Shown here piece by piece: positions 1 through 11,898 of a stretch of DNA of 64,000 bases. The translations under genes and the position numbers were made by a program. Below the pieces are notes generated by a model. That model was not told the origin of the DNA, ran no database searches, and was given only the letters and a program-made list of their open reading frames with translations. The DNA comes from Cloeon dipterum (lineage: Eukaryota; Arthropoda; Insecta; Ephemeroptera; Baetidae), in the NCBI RefSeq assembly GCF_949628265.1, contig NC_088786.1, positions 24,945,681 to 25,009,680 of the forward strand, written 5' to 3'. Position 1 is the first letter of the stretch. Every line of letters starts with the position of its first letter.

Positions 1-344
1 GTCTTGTCAGTGAAAGTATTCTCATAAATACTTTTGCTTTGCTAAACGCAATTTTAATTTAAATTTTTAGAAACGGCGAGAAATGGCAGCAAGCTCGAAT
101 GGTCGTCTCAACCAGCCAATGATGAAAATCGACGTTTCTAACCAGTACATTCCAAAGTCGGATGAAGTAGCAAAGGACTTTGTCAAATTGTGAAAAAAAC
201 ACTTTAATTAATCATGGCAAAAAGTTAATCATCTTAAATATCTAGAGTGAAGTTGCTTCGAAACGACAAGATAGAGATGCATGCAGATTTAAAAAATGAA
301 ATCAACAAGTGGGCACTTGAATGTAAAATTAATTTAATACATAT

Positions 345-361
345 ATACACACACACACAGG
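345..361. repeat. (AC)n microsatellite in pseudogene intron
   Basis: Short AC dinucleotide run in the copied intron 4 of the P450 pseudogene. The parent gene has a shorter AC run at the same place (about 12922-12932), so the tract has expanded in the copy or shrunk in the parent. Confidence 0.85.
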
Positions 362-434
362 AAGCTTTAATCGCATTATTTGTTAATTATAGCGATATCA
401 TTGATTGCATTGGACACTCGTTTGGGTTGTTTAG

Positions 435-1877
435 TTTCAAAATTAAGTTTTTTTTTATTATGGGCTGACAGGGCAACTCTGCCCCAAATCAGCACACATC
501 CATAAAGTAATGATACAATTATGTAGGAACAACATTTGGAAGGAAGTAATAATTAATGGTAGCTTGAGAATATTGCTTCTTCAATTTTCTTCTTAAATGC
601 ACTTGAATTCTCGTTCATACACAAATTTGGTGAAAGACTATTCCAATGACGATAGCACTGCACTTGGAAGCACTGTTCAGGCACAGTAACATTTACACGC
701 GGAGCCAGAAGCCTCAATCGATGAGCTCTGGACCTGCCTATCAAGTCAACATCGCGCATGGGGGTAACATAACATTTTAAATATTCAGGGCAATTATTGT
801 ACAAAATCTTATGTGTTTGTGTTAATACATGCAATTGACGTCTGTCTGTAATCTTTAAGATACGACACTTTTTATACAAAGATGACAAGTTTTGCCCGCG
901 TTTGACGTCAAATATATACCTCATGAGGTTGTTCTGTAAAACTTGCAGCTTATTCAGCTGCTCCGCGCTAAGGTTACAGAACACGATATCACCATAATCA
1001 AAATGGGGTAGCATTAGAGTTTTTACTAGTTTAATTCTTATTTTTTCTGGCGTGACATTTCGAAATTTTTCTACATTTTTAAGTGAACCATAAACTTTTT
1101 GAAATATTTTAGAAATTTGACCCACCCACTTCAGATGCTTGTCAAAAACAACTCCTAAATTTTTTACTTTGTCACTATAGTCAAATTCAACACAGCCAGT
1201 TTCCACTTCATCACTGAATTGAATTTCAGTGTCGTTCATTTTAACTTTACTTAACTGCGCCAAGTTTAGCTTTGAGTGCGATCTCTCAGAGCCAACAACT
1301 AGCACCTGCGTCTTGCGCGGATTGAGCTTTAAACCGTGCTTTTCCGACCAGGCGACCACGTCGCACAAAATACTGTTCATAACCGCAATAGCGTGCTCCA
1401 ACTCCTCAGGCTTGCAATTAATATACAATTGAATATCATCTGCGTACATATGGTACTTACACCGATTTTGAAAGAGATACACTACGTCGTGGGTATAGAC
1501 GGAAAACAAAAGCGGACCGAGCACCGACCCTTGAGGAACTCCGGCCTCAATGCGGACCCACCTTGAGAATTTTCCGTCCTTGTCACGAATCGCGTGTTCT
1601 CTCTCACTTAGAAAGTTTTTAAAAAAATTTAAAACTGAATCAGAAAAATTTAGCTGCGTCAGCTTCCTGAGCAGCAGAGCGTGATCGACCAAATCAAACG
1701 CCTTTGAAAAATCAAGGAAAACCATAAGGGTTACCTCACCACGGAAATTAGAAATCCGCAAGTCCTCAGAGATTTTCAAAAGCGCTGTGGTCGTGCTATG
1801 CTGCCTGCGGAAGCCGGACTGGAACTCGTCTATCACGTTATGTATATTTAAGTACGTAATCAGCTGGTCATGGACGA
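435..1877 (-). mobile_element. 5'-truncated non-LTR retrotransposon (LINE, Jockey/CR1-like) with open RT frame
   Basis: The minus strand holds an open frame running from the element's truncated 5' end (about 1875) to 553. It encodes the C-terminal part of a LINE reverse transcriptase. Visible RT blocks in order are EFQSGFRRQHSTTTALL, FLDFSKAFDLVDH (catalytic Asp), VPQGSVLGPLLFSVY and the YADD box in HMYADDIQLYI. The usual C-terminal tail of CR1/Jockey-type polymerases follows. The endonuclease domain and N-terminal half are missing, as expected from incomplete target-primed reverse transcription. A 5-bp direct repeat TTTAG at 430-434 and 1878-1882 fits a target-site duplication within exon 5 of the P450 pseudogene. 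The RT frame has no stop, suggesting a recent insertion. The clade (Jockey versus CR1/L2) is not certain. Confidence 0.9.
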
Positions 1878-2371
1878 TTTAGAGCCTAACTTGGCACCAG
1901 ACTCCGAAGCACAGTGAATGATAGATCTATGCTGTAATAAATGTTATCACCCTTAGCTTTGACCTAGACTTCAAAATCCCATTTTGGAAGTATATTAAAA
2001 CCCCAGTTGGTAAAAACTTTGTGAAATGCGAGGAATAGGTTTTGCAGTAAGATGTCATCTCAGTAATTTACCTATACCACAAAAATTTTCAAAATGTAGA
2101 ATTTCCTACAAGTACGTCAAAAAAAGCAACGAGCAAAATTCACAATTTTTTACAGCAAGGAATTGCTCTTATTGGTGAATGCGAGCGTAACGTGATTAAA
2201 AAATCTTTCAAATGTAAAGTATTAATTTTTAAGTGAAATTTAAATTTTGATAATTTAAATAGAAATGCGCTAAGAAACTTTCAAAATACTCTATTTATTT
2301 GTATCATCTCTACACTATTTCTCCTCATCTTTTTCTGTTAGCAACTAACACGAATTTAAAGATGGAGACAT

Positions 2372-4752
2372 TTAATTGTTGTCAAGTGCAAATTGTCGAA
2401 GAGCTTTCCTGTCCAACTTGCCGCCTCTATTCACGGGCAGTTTTTCAACGAATCGCACCCCGCTGTGAAGATGCTTGCTATAATGCAACCGGTCCGAAAT
2501 GAATTTGCATAACTCTTCCTCGTTGCGCTTTCCGCCTTTTTTTATTACCACAAAAGCCCTTGAGGTATTATTAGTGGTAGGATGAGGCATTCCAACTACC
2601 CCAGCTTCTTGGACATCAGGGTGCTCTAGAAGCACAGCCTCGATTTCTGAGGGCAACACCTGTTTGGAAGAAAATATAAATAGTCACAGAAAAAGAAGTA
2701 GGACGGAGAGACATACGAAATCCCCACGATGCTTGTACATGAACCTTGCCCTCTCTTTAATAAATATGTTGCCCTTTTCGTCCTGGATCCCGAGGTCGCC
2801 AGTTTGGAACCAACCTTCTTCGTCAGTTAATTTTTGCACCTTATAAATTAATTGTCAACTATATTTCATATTTAGCCATATTGTTTTCAAATACCTTATT
2901 GCCTGGCATCAAGTAACCTTTCGCAATACAGGGCGATCTCACGTATAGCTCCCCAAGTTCGTGTGGACCAACTCTCTTCTTGTCATCAACACCGAGTATC
3001 TGATGTTAATAAATTTAGCGTGTTAAATGCTGCTCAAAAAAAGTATCAGAAATAAAAATTTACTTTTCCTTCGTATGAGGGTAGAAACATTCCAGAAGAA
3101 GTAACCACCTGTCCTAAAACACATATATTAGTAAAATTAGACTGTCCAATTTGCGTAAGTTTAAGTTTGTACCCTCGCTCGTGCATCTATCCAGCTTTAA
3201 TGGCTTTATTTGCCCTATTTTCGTTCTAGTGCAATTCCCAATCTCGGTCATGCCATACACCTAGTGCAGTTGCATTAAAAATGTGAATTTTATTCAAAAA
3301 GTATTTGAACCTGCATCAAATGAGTGTTGGATAGCTTTTCGCAGAGCAAATCTGCTGTGGTTGGATCCAGCACCCAACCTCCTACTAACATCAGTTTTAT
3401 GATGTTTGCATCACGCAGAGTTTCAAGCTGGTCATCGCATCTTGCAAACCAGTTAGCAACATGAGGATAGAACAGAATGGATCGAGGCTGCAAAATCCAA
3501 TTTATTAAAAGAAAATGTATATTTTTTGTTTTTGCAGACGGAGGCGTTCTTACCTTGTATGTTGTTAAATAGTCAAAATAGGTTCCCCTTTCAAATTTGT
3601 TGATATGGTAGATGGTGCGGCCAGTATTCAGGTAATGCATTGCGAGAGTAAAAAAACCCACTCCGTAGTTGATCATAAATTCAAGTACTGAGTCCTCAAG
3701 TGGAACATTTCTAAACAAATATAATTTCTATTTAGGAAATTGCAATGAAATTAGTTCTGCAAAACACCTCATTGATTTCATATTCTCAGCAATAGAGTAG
3801 TGTGTATGAACCACTCCCTTTGGATATCCAGTTGAACCGCTTGTGTTTAAAATCACCAGAGGATCCTCCTTAGGATTAATTTTAGTTGGCTGTTTCAATG
3901 CTGAGGAGATGATGCAATATATTATAAAACCGTAACACATGTACATCTTGAAACAAATTAAATGCACGCCAGCAGAATGATTTAGTTTTAAAATGTTATG
4001 AAATCTAAAAATCCTACAAACCAGAGCCATCATCTGCTAACAGTTTAGAAATATGAGTTGTCCCTGGAATAGGCTCATCACCCAAACTAATGATACAGCC
4101 ATCATACTTCAAGATATCCAGAGCAGGTTGGATGACTTGGATGGTTTCTGAGTCAACTAGTACAAAATTAACGGCGCTCTCTTTGATTTGCCTTGCATAG
4201 TCATCTAAAAAAATTACAATTAGATACTTTGCTAGAGAGTGGTTAAAATGAAAAATATCACCTGGAGGCTCATTTTGGCTGCAGCCTCGAACAGCTCCAC
4301 CCAGCATCCAAACTCCAATCTTGACCAGGAACAAACGTGCAGCTTCGTAAGTTACAAAATAAAGAACATCTCCTGGCCGAAAGCCCAGTCTGACTAGACC
4401 GCTCGCGATTTTAACAGCGTCTTCCTTTACTTGGCCAAACGTGACTGATCTTCCGGATGGGATATCAACCTGCAGATCAAATTTTCAAATTAGAAATTTC
4501 CGAACAAGATTAATACTTTTATAGCTATTATTAATAATTTTTTCTGGTCATGGAATTGTAATAAATTTTGCAAATTAATTGATTCAGAGCTTAAAAACAT
4601 TACAATCCACGGTCGGTCCTTGTAGCTAGATGATTCCTCGAAACCACCAAATAGGAAGTCCATGAAGGATGTCTCAGGGACTTCTCCTTAAAATTCATTT
4701 GAATTTAATTATAATTTTTGTTGACTGGAAATTTTCACATACCTTGCTGCAT
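2372..4752 (-). CDS. Luciferase-like / 4-coumarate-CoA-ligase-like acyl-CoA synthetase (ligase 1)
   Basis: AMP-forming ligase of the ANL superfamily, about 535 aa, which would activate a carboxylic acid as an acyl-AMP and then usually a CoA thioester. I read twelve exons on the minus strand: about 4743-4752 (ATG CAG CAA G), 4607-4686, 4262-4471, 4019-4204, 3770-3898, 3553-3712, 3312-3488, 3174-3261, 3064-3111, 2895-3000, 2716-2841, 2372-2659. Motifs in order: the P-loop NTSGSTGYPKGV, VYGMTE, GWFQTGDLG, ERARFMYKHRGDF in the hinge/A8 position, and the A10 catalytic lysine in NRGGKLDRKAL. Length and motif order fit beetle luciferase and insect long-chain ligases. The protein ends ALDNN with no SKL-type peroxisomal signal, so it is probably not peroxisomal. 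Substrate unknown. A minus-strand AATAAA lies near 2293. Confidence 0.88.
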
Positions 4753-6137
4753 GGTACTTGTTAGAGGCGACTCTTGCGACGTGCAACTGTCTCAATGAGA
4801 TCATTTATTTCTTGCTTTATTCTCTACATTTTATATGCGAGAAACTAAGCTGTCTTAAAGAAGTTCAATATTTGCGGCCGTATATTTCTTTCAAAGATAA
4901 CGTTTCTCGAAAATTCGTACCTCTTGGTGTCATGTTTCAATGTCTCATTAAATTTTAATTTCCCACAATTCCTATTAGTCTCAACAATCGTCATTGCAAT
5001 ATCAGAATAACATAAAATTCCTATTTGCATTTTTTTTCTCATAAAATACGAATTATTTTAATAATATTACAGTTTTTTCTTCCCAGAATTTTCAAGACGT
5101 AGCTGCAAGTTGCATGACTTGTGAAAATTGGCTATCTAAGACAACATAATAAAATTTCAACAATCACAACATTTTATAAATGATAGACTTCCATAACTCA
5201 ACATGTAAAACTGTTTTAAACCTCATGCCAGTATGTATGTTCTCAATTGAATTATTTTTTAATTATTGGTAGTAATAGAATACTTATACATCTTGCAATC
5301 CATACTACACACACGCACACACACTCAAATTTGATACGGTTTACTTTCAAATATTTTAAATCGCAAATTGATGAAGAAGTGCTCTCGTGTCCACTTTGCC
5401 GCCTTTGTCCATTAGTAGATTTTTATCAAAGCGCGTCACTTCCGTGCAGATAATATATTATGTTAAACAGTAAGATCGATAAGATCGATCAGCAACAAAC
5501 TTGCACTCGTGCGCTGCTTTCATACTCATGAATTGTAATTTGTAAATCATATTACATTTATCTATTGAGCACGCACCTTGTTGTCAGTATATTATTAAAA
5601 TTTATTTGCACAATACAAGGAGGCTAATTATTAATTTATTTTGGCAGGCAACATAGTATGAGAACGTTGAGAATTAATTTCCATAAGCCCCCCGTTTTAA
5701 ATTTTGAGACAGCGAAACAATTTGATCACACTTTTACATTAGCACTTCATTTTAATTAGGATCTAAATGTGCATTTATTTCGTTATTCATCGTTAATTTT
5801 AATTGACAAACAACTGAAGAAGAAGATGGTATACCAAAATATGAAAGTTGCTCCATGCAACATTTCATAACGATTCTCAATTTTCTGCAACTCCGAAAGC
5901 ACCATTTTTAAATAAAATGAGCAAGACACAATATAAATGAGCGTTTGAAACACGATCGAATTTATATTTTTTTTAGGTATTTAAAAAATGTTTATCACAC
6001 CAGTAAATAAAACCTGTGTATTGAGCTGAACGATGGTTTCTAATTGAGATATTGGTGGAGAATAGGTTCTACGTAAAAATAAAGCACCATTTTCCCCAAC
6101 ACATTTTTTTATTTGAATAAATTTCGTAATCCCTCAA
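4753..6137. other. Intergenic gap between ligase 1 and ligase 2
   Basis: AT-rich DNA that should hold the ligase 1 promoter (next to 4752) and the ligase 2 3' end (next to 6137). Apart from the ligase relic at 5357-5455 and a short AC-rich stretch near 5310-5328, I see no exon, RNA gene or repeat. Confidence 0.6.
5357..5455 (-). pseudogene. Relic of a ligase C-terminal end
   Basis: The minus strand from 5455 to a stop at 5357-5359 reads EVTRFDKN, then KGGKVDTRALLHQFAI. This lines up with the end of ligase 1 (RFVEKLP, then RGGKLDRKALRQFAL). The A10 lysine region is still recognisable. Upstream similarity stops after about 33 codons and no other ligase exon was found in the gap. It is best read as the remaining tail of a deleted fifth ligase gene of this array. 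Confidence 0.7.
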
Positions 6138-8896
6138 TTAGCAACATATTTTTTCACATTTTTTTAATGCCATGTCCTTGAGAGCTCTCCTGTCAAGCTT
6201 TCCTCCCCTATTGGCTGGCAGTTTTTCAACGATTTTTGCTCCTGCATGCAGTTGTTTGTGCACCGGCATTTTATTAGCGACAAACGCACACAGTTCCTCA
6301 GGAGTGCAGTGCTGGCCTGCTTTCAGAACAACGTAGGCCTTGGTCACGTTGTTTGTTTCAAGATTTGGCAATCCGACCACACCTGCAGCCATCACCGCCG
6401 GATGCTCTTGTAGAAGGCACTCTATTTCGCTCGGCGCAATCTGCGTAGTTCATTTTATATATTTTTTATGACGATTTTTAACTTGTTATACATACGATGT
6501 GACTCAAATATTTATACATGAAATTGGCACGTTCCTTCAAGTAAATTCGCCCATGAGTGTCAAAAAATGCAACATCTCCTGTGCAAATCCAGCCATCTTG
6601 GTCAATATCAGACTTGATAGTCTTTGAGAAGGACATCATTTATCATTATCAGTGAAAGACAAAGTTTATTGCTCTCCACGTTTTCTTACCCCATTGCTTG
6701 ATCGAAAATATCCTCGCATCATTCCGGGAGTGCGAATATAAAGCACACCTTCCTTCAAAGGTGGTTTCAGCTCCTTCGTTTCCAAGTCCAGTATCTACAC
6801 ATAGTGGGGAAATTTAAGATAAAAACACCAAACATTTTAACTTTTGACTCACCTTTGCCTCTATATTGGCCAGAATAGAGCCAGAAGAAGTGAAGGTTTG
6901 TCCTAAAATATTAGCTTTTGATTGTTGCCTCGATGGTGACTAATTATTTGAATTATTTCAGAATATCTATTTGCTTTTTTCTATTTTAAAGTAAATAATT
7001 TGTAACCTTCTTTTAAAAAAAGATTACTTCGGGTGTCAGTTTTTCTGAAGCAATATAAATGAAATCACTGAAAACATGAATATCAGTGGTTTGATACCTT
7101 CAATTTTGATAGTTGGCACTTTGGCTGCTTCTCCTGAATCTTGTATTTCTGTGGCAGTGGCATACAAAATTTCGGACATGCCATACACCTATATCAGGTC
7201 ATAAATTCTAACTTTTGAACGTGTGTAGCTTTAGAAAACTTGCCTGCTGGATGTGAGTGTCAGGTAGGTTTTTTGAGAGAAGAGCCGCAGTTGTCGAGTC
7301 CAATACCCAACCTGCTATCATCACATGCTTTAGGAAACCTTGCTGCCGCACATCGCTTAGTATAGGATCTCTCGCAAATGAAGCGGCAAGATATGGATAC
7401 AACACTATTGAGCGAGGCTGAAAAGTAGATTTGGCTATTTGTAAATAAATAAAGTATAGTGAAATTTTACTTTAAAAGAGAGGAGTGCAGATAGATAGGT
7501 ATTCTTGTCGAATTTATTTAGGTGATATACTGTGAGACCGTACTTCAAAGAGTACATTGCGAGGCAAACATTCACGACCCCGTAATTGATCACAAACTCC
7601 ATAATAGAGTGTCGCATTTTCAGAGCTCTGAAAGATTGCTTTGTGTGATGAGTCTCATGTTTTAATATTTCTTAATATTTTACTCCATCATGATCAAATT
7701 CGCTGTGAATGAGTAATGCGTGTGAACAACGCCTTTGGGCATTCCAGTGCTTCCGCTCGTGTTGCAGATCACTAGGGTATCGTTACGCACGTCCACATTG
7801 ACTTCAGGAAGTACTGGAAGAAATGCAATCGATGTAGATGGATGAAATTTTGAATTTTAAATTACCAATTGCGTCCTCTGATAAGAGTTTAGAAATGTGG
7901 ACAGTTCCTTGAACGGCAACTTCGCCGCAAGAGAAAAATTTGACGCCGCGACAGTTTGAGTCATCGATCGCTTTTTTGATAAATTCATGCGTTTCACAGT
8001 CAGTTAGTACATATTTGATTTGCATTTCGTTTATCTGGTGCAAATAGTGTTCTAGAAAATGATAGGGAATTAAAACATCCCTTATCTGATTAACAATAAA
8101 TGTCAAAATAACTATATTACCATGACTCTCGACTGCACTGGTCCCTTTGACCCCGCCGCCAAGCATCCATACGGCCAACTTGAAGAGGTATAGCTCCGTC
8201 ATAGCTGTCGTCACGAAAAACAAAAGGTCGCCCTTTTTGAACCCGAGTTTGACCAATCCGCTCGCTATTTTTTGTGCGTCATACTTTGCCTGTCGGAATG
8301 TCACACTTTTCCCAGATGGCACGTCAACCTACAAAACTAGAATTGAAATCGGTTTCGAGTAAAATCTTCTCTTGTTCTACGATCCATGGCCGGTTTAGTT
8401 CCTCCTGGCTGAAGTTCTTTTGACTTTCAAAGACAAAGTCAAGCAGATTCACCTCTGGGATATGCACTTTTGGGTAGGACGAGTAAACAATATGGGCTGA
8501 AATAGTTGTTTGGTAAATGAAATATTGTGTACATATAATTTAGGCTACAATAGACAATTGTTTAATTATATAAATATAATTAGCACTTAAACTCATTTGT
8601 TTGAAATTAAAAGAGTCATTTGTATCACAGGGAAAGATTATAGATGTCTTTCACTGAAATTAAAACCATTACAAATGTGCTGAAATCCAATTACCGTGGA
8701 TTTAAATTAATTTCAGCAGCTCTGTATAATCTTTTTAGGGCTTCAACGTTTTTGTAACTCAAAAATGCTTAAAAATAGATAATTAAAGCAAAAGGGATAT
8801 TCTTAATAAAGTGTCTTCAATCTTCAATATTAGATTTTAAGGAAAAAAACCCATCAATTTATACTGAAAAATATTAAAATACGCACCAGATTCCAT
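6138..8896 (-). CDS. Luciferase-like / 4-coumarate-CoA-ligase-like acyl-CoA synthetase (ligase 2)
   Basis: Paralogue of ligase 1 with the same twelve-exon plan. A 10-base first coding exon (ATG GAA TCT G, 8887-8896) is followed by exons at about 8379-8500, 8122-8328, 7866-8053, 7691-7813, 7471-7627, 7244-7420, 7097-7190, 6854-6903, 6691-6793, 6495-6624 and 6138-6441. Motifs: CNTSGSTGMPKGVV, VYGMSE, GWICTGDV, the hinge ERANFMYKYLSHI and the A10 lysine in NRGGKLDRRAL. The hinge has lost the usual glycine and second lysine. The C-terminus is KICC, so there is no SKL peroxisomal signal. The exon ending at HIQQ is followed by GC rather than GT (GCAAGT at 7243-7238 on the minus strand). It lies head to head with the first P450, 349 bp apart. 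Substrate unknown. Confidence 0.87.
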
Positions 8897-9245
8897 TGCG
8901 GCCGCACTTTCCTAGCTGAGTAGCTAGTTACAAAGTGAATGAAGGAAAGCCTACTTCAATCTAGAATGCTAGAATAGTTGCGAGTCGCATGCGCGAATTA
9001 GTCTTTTGTGCGCCGGCTTCATTGAGAACTCGACCTTGTGGTCCAAAATAATCGCGCGCGCTCGAGTCAATAGCGATGGGTTTTTTTAAGGACAACCCAC
9101 TCCGTGTGATAATCAGAATGGTTGTGGAGGGGCTCCTGCGAAGGATAATACACCAAAAAGGAAAGTCATCATCCAGCTGATTTGCAATTTTTGCTGTGTA
9201 TATTAGTAGTCCACCTGTGGATTCCTCTGAAAATACAGTCTCGCA
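8897..9245. promoter_or_regulatory. Shared 5' region of ligase 2 and P450 A
   Basis: 349 bp separate the start codons of the divergent ligase 2 (minus) and P450 A (plus), so both promoters and 5' UTRs must lie here or overlap. The stretch 8990-9070 is rich in CpG and GCGC compared with its surroundings. The block shared with the other two P450 promoters is at 9112-9134. Confidence 0.6.
9112..9134 (+). promoter_or_regulatory. P450 core-promoter block, copy A
   Basis: TGATAA followed about 15 bp later by GTGGAGGGGCT, which ends 112 bp before the P450 A start codon. Related blocks sit at similar distances before P450 B and C. The TGATAA element may be a TATA-like box and the second a start-site element; this is inferred from conservation only. 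Confidence 0.45.
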
Positions 9246-11561
9246 ATGTTCCTTGCGAATCCGGCCATATACCGGCCACCTTTGGCGAAAAGGGTGTTTT
9301 TGATTGCTTTGAAAAGGCGAGCAACCTCTGCTGCTGCTACTGCCTCAGCACCTGTAAAGTCATATGATGAAATTCCTGGACCAAAACCGCTTCCGCTTAT
9401 TGGGAACGCCTGGAGATTTTTGCCGTACATAGGTATATACGAAAAACTTTTCAGTTGAAATATAATTCTGCGTTGCAAATTGACTTCTTCATTATCACGT
9501 TGTTAAGATAACTTTGGCCTTGGTGCTCTTCATAATCTCGAGTGTAAGCTTAGCGCAAAATATTTCAGAGACGCAGCCAGTGACAATTAATTAATTGATA
9601 TAAAATATTTTTTGTGTTGTCTGCGTTATCATTAGTATACAATAAGGAAAATTAGCCACTGGGTTAGTTAATTTCCCACTAATTTCATGATTTATATTAT
9701 AACAGGTTCATGGGATACAACGGATTTTGCTAAATGGACCAAATCTCTTCTAGACGAATACGGAAAAATTGTCAAAATCGGCAACTTGCCTGGCCGGAAA
9801 GACATGATTATGATATTTGATCCAGACACAATAGCCGATGTGTTTAAAAACGAAGGCCCTTATCCCGAACGAATGAAATTTGAAAGCGTGAAGTATTACA
9901 GGGAAAAGATCAGACCTGATTTCTATGAGGGATTTCAAGGGATCGTAAATGAGTGAGACACTGCATAGTTGATTTTAACTGTAACAATGATAATTGTTTT
10001 AAATTTGAAGGAATGGTGAGAGGTGGCTTCAAGCACGCTCTATTATTAACCAGCCGATGATGAAAATCGAAGTTGCGAATCTCTACGTTCCAAAATCAGA
10101 TCAAGTCTCTAAAGATTTCGTCAAACTGTGAGCCAATTTATAGATTGGTTTTGGGAAGTTATTTGATTAATCTTAATTTTCAAGGGTGAAAGCTCTAAGG
10201 GGCAGTAACATGGAGATGGCTGCCGATTTCAAGAACGAAATCCACAAGTGGGCGCTAGAATGTGAAAATATTTATATTATAACATGATGATCGGTATTGA
10301 CAAGAATTACTTGTTTAGCAATTGCTTTAATAGCCTTGGATACGCGCCTTGGTTGCCTGCAACAACATTTGGCCAAAGACTCTGACGCACAGAAGATGAT
10401 TGATGCTGTAGTTCAAATATTTGAGCTTACATACGAGCTGGACTTCAAAGTTCCCTTCTGGAAATTGTTTCCGTCCAAAACTATGGAAGCGTTGATTGGA
10501 TATTCAGACAATGTCCTTGAGTATAATTCTCTTCAAAGCTTATTTATTGGTTTTAAAAATATTGAAATGACACTTTACAGAATCTCGCTGAAATACGTGG
10601 ACCAAGCGAGAAGCAAATTCGGAGATCTGAGTGCAACTGAAACGCCTGAAATGAGCGTGTTGCAAAGGATTTTGAAGCGCGACCAGAGCTCAAAACGCGC
10701 AGTTATCATGTGCATGGATATGATTTTTGCTGGAGTCGATACAGTAATACAATAATAATGATTTTTTAGGCACAATATCGTTATATTGAAGAATTTATTT
10801 CTAAATTAATTGTTCTAGACATCCAACACTGCAGCGTGCACACTTTATTATTTAGCATGCAATCCTGACAAACAAGAGAAACTTTATCAAGAAATTAAAT
10901 CCGTCGTCCTGGCAAACCCATGTGAGAATTTGACTGCAGAACACTTGAACAAAATGAAGTACTTAAAAGCGTGCATCAAAGAAGCTACGCGGTACATTTT
11001 CCATCAATTTAAAATTTATTTTTTCTTAAATCATTGTCAGATTGGCACCTGTCGTCAATGGAACTGCTCGGGCACTGCCAAAGGATGTTGTTCTTCATAA
11101 CTACCTTATTCCAAAACAGGTCGGGCTCAATTCCAATCAAATTTCGCTTCCAATTTTGACTCGTGCTTTTAGAAAGCCGATATATTCATGTTCAACAGCA
11201 CTCTGTATCGGCAAGAAGAGCACTATCCCGACGCTAAAAAATTCATACCTGAGCGCTGGATGCGCGAGGACAAAAGTTGCCCAGTGAGAAAAGCGAACAA
11301 AGCACACCCGTTCGTTTTCCTGCCGTTCGGGCACGGCGTGAGGCAATGTCCGGGCATGCGATTCGCCAACATGGAAATGGAAACGTTCATTGCGAGAGTA
11401 AGGTCGCATCCCTTGGTTTCAGGCATGAATATTAATTTTTGCTTCAGATGCTGCTTGAGTTCAAAGTTGAATGGCACCAGCCTCCTCTAACCTTCATAAG
11501 TAAAGCGCTGCAGACTCCACTCTCTCCCCTCCAATTTACTATTCTTGACCGCAACAAGTGA
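9246..11561 (+). CDS. Mitochondrial-clade cytochrome P450, CYP12-like (P450 A)
   Basis: Haem-thiolate mono-oxygenase of about 530 aa, read as ten exons: 9246-9432, about 9706-9952, 10011-10128, 10187-10260, 10319-10503, 10581-10740, 10820-10990, 11041-11119, 11173-11398, 11449-11561. The N-terminus is rich in Arg, Lys and Ala with no acidic residues, like a mitochondrial presequence. It is followed by YDEIPGPKPLPLIGNAWRF. Conserved P450 marks: WLQAR in helix C, the oxygen-binding I helix AGVDT, KEATR (ExxR), PERW, and the haem loop PFGHGVRQCPGMRF with the Cys ligand. The NMEME after the haem loop is like CYP12 proteins, which take electrons from adrenodoxin and often act in detoxification. 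Start chosen at the ATG giving the presequence; AATAAA at 11600. First of three tandem copies. Confidence 0.92.
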
Positions 11562-11599
11562 CTTCCTTTTGTATCACTCAGTTAACATATTTAATTTTT

Positions 11600-11605
11600 A
11601 ATAAA
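11600..11605 (+). terminator. Polyadenylation signal of P450 A
   Basis: AATAAA 39 bases after the P450 A stop codon. Confidence 0.6.
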
Positions 11606-11756
11606 AGATTATCTAAATTAAAACGTATGTCATTTTTTTAGTTTTGAAAACAGCGTTTTTGAAGGATTAAGCAATAAAAACTTTATCAACAATAATAATT
11701 ATAGCAATTATCGTTTAAAGAAATGGCCTTGCTACATACCTCTATAGTGCTTGGTA

Positions 11757-11797
11757 GATGATAAAAAACATCAGCTTCTTAATTTGGTGGAGGGGCT
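11757..11797 (+). promoter_or_regulatory. P450 core-promoter block, copy B
   Basis: TGATAA-like TGATAAAAAA near 11758, then GTGGAGGGGCT at 11787-11797, ending 102 bp before the P450 B start codon. A second segment shared with P450 C, CAGCGTCCATCAAAAAGC, lies at 11848-11865. Confidence 0.5.
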
Positions 11798-11898
11798 AAC
11801 GATAAAATTGCAATCGCAACTTTCATTTTGTTGACTCACGCTCGGTCCAGCGTCCATCAAAAAGCGCTAATTTTTGACATTACTCGGATCTCCGAGCA

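Larger units (their letters stand above)
1..2147 (+). pseudogene. Partial CYP12-like P450 pseudogene, interrupted by a LINE
   Basis: This is a broken copy of the middle of the P450 gene at 11899-14217. Bases 1-434 match that gene from the end of exon 2 through exon 3, exon 4, intron 4 and the start of exon 5. Bases 1878-2147 continue through exon 5 and intron 5 into the first bases of exon 6, where similarity stops. Introns are copied too, so this is a DNA duplication and not a retrocopy. Over exon 3 only a few positions differ, so the copy is young. It is dead: exon 3 has a 2-base insertion, exon 5 has an in-frame TGA and a TAG, and there is a short insertion near 1925. Neither exon 1 nor the haem-binding exon lies inside the window. 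The left end runs off the window edge, so more of the copy may exist upstream. Confidence 0.9.

Noticed and set aside
247-468. Open frame of 73 codons at the left edge
   Set aside because: It reads through exon 4, intron and exon 5 of the dead P450 copy; not a separate gene.
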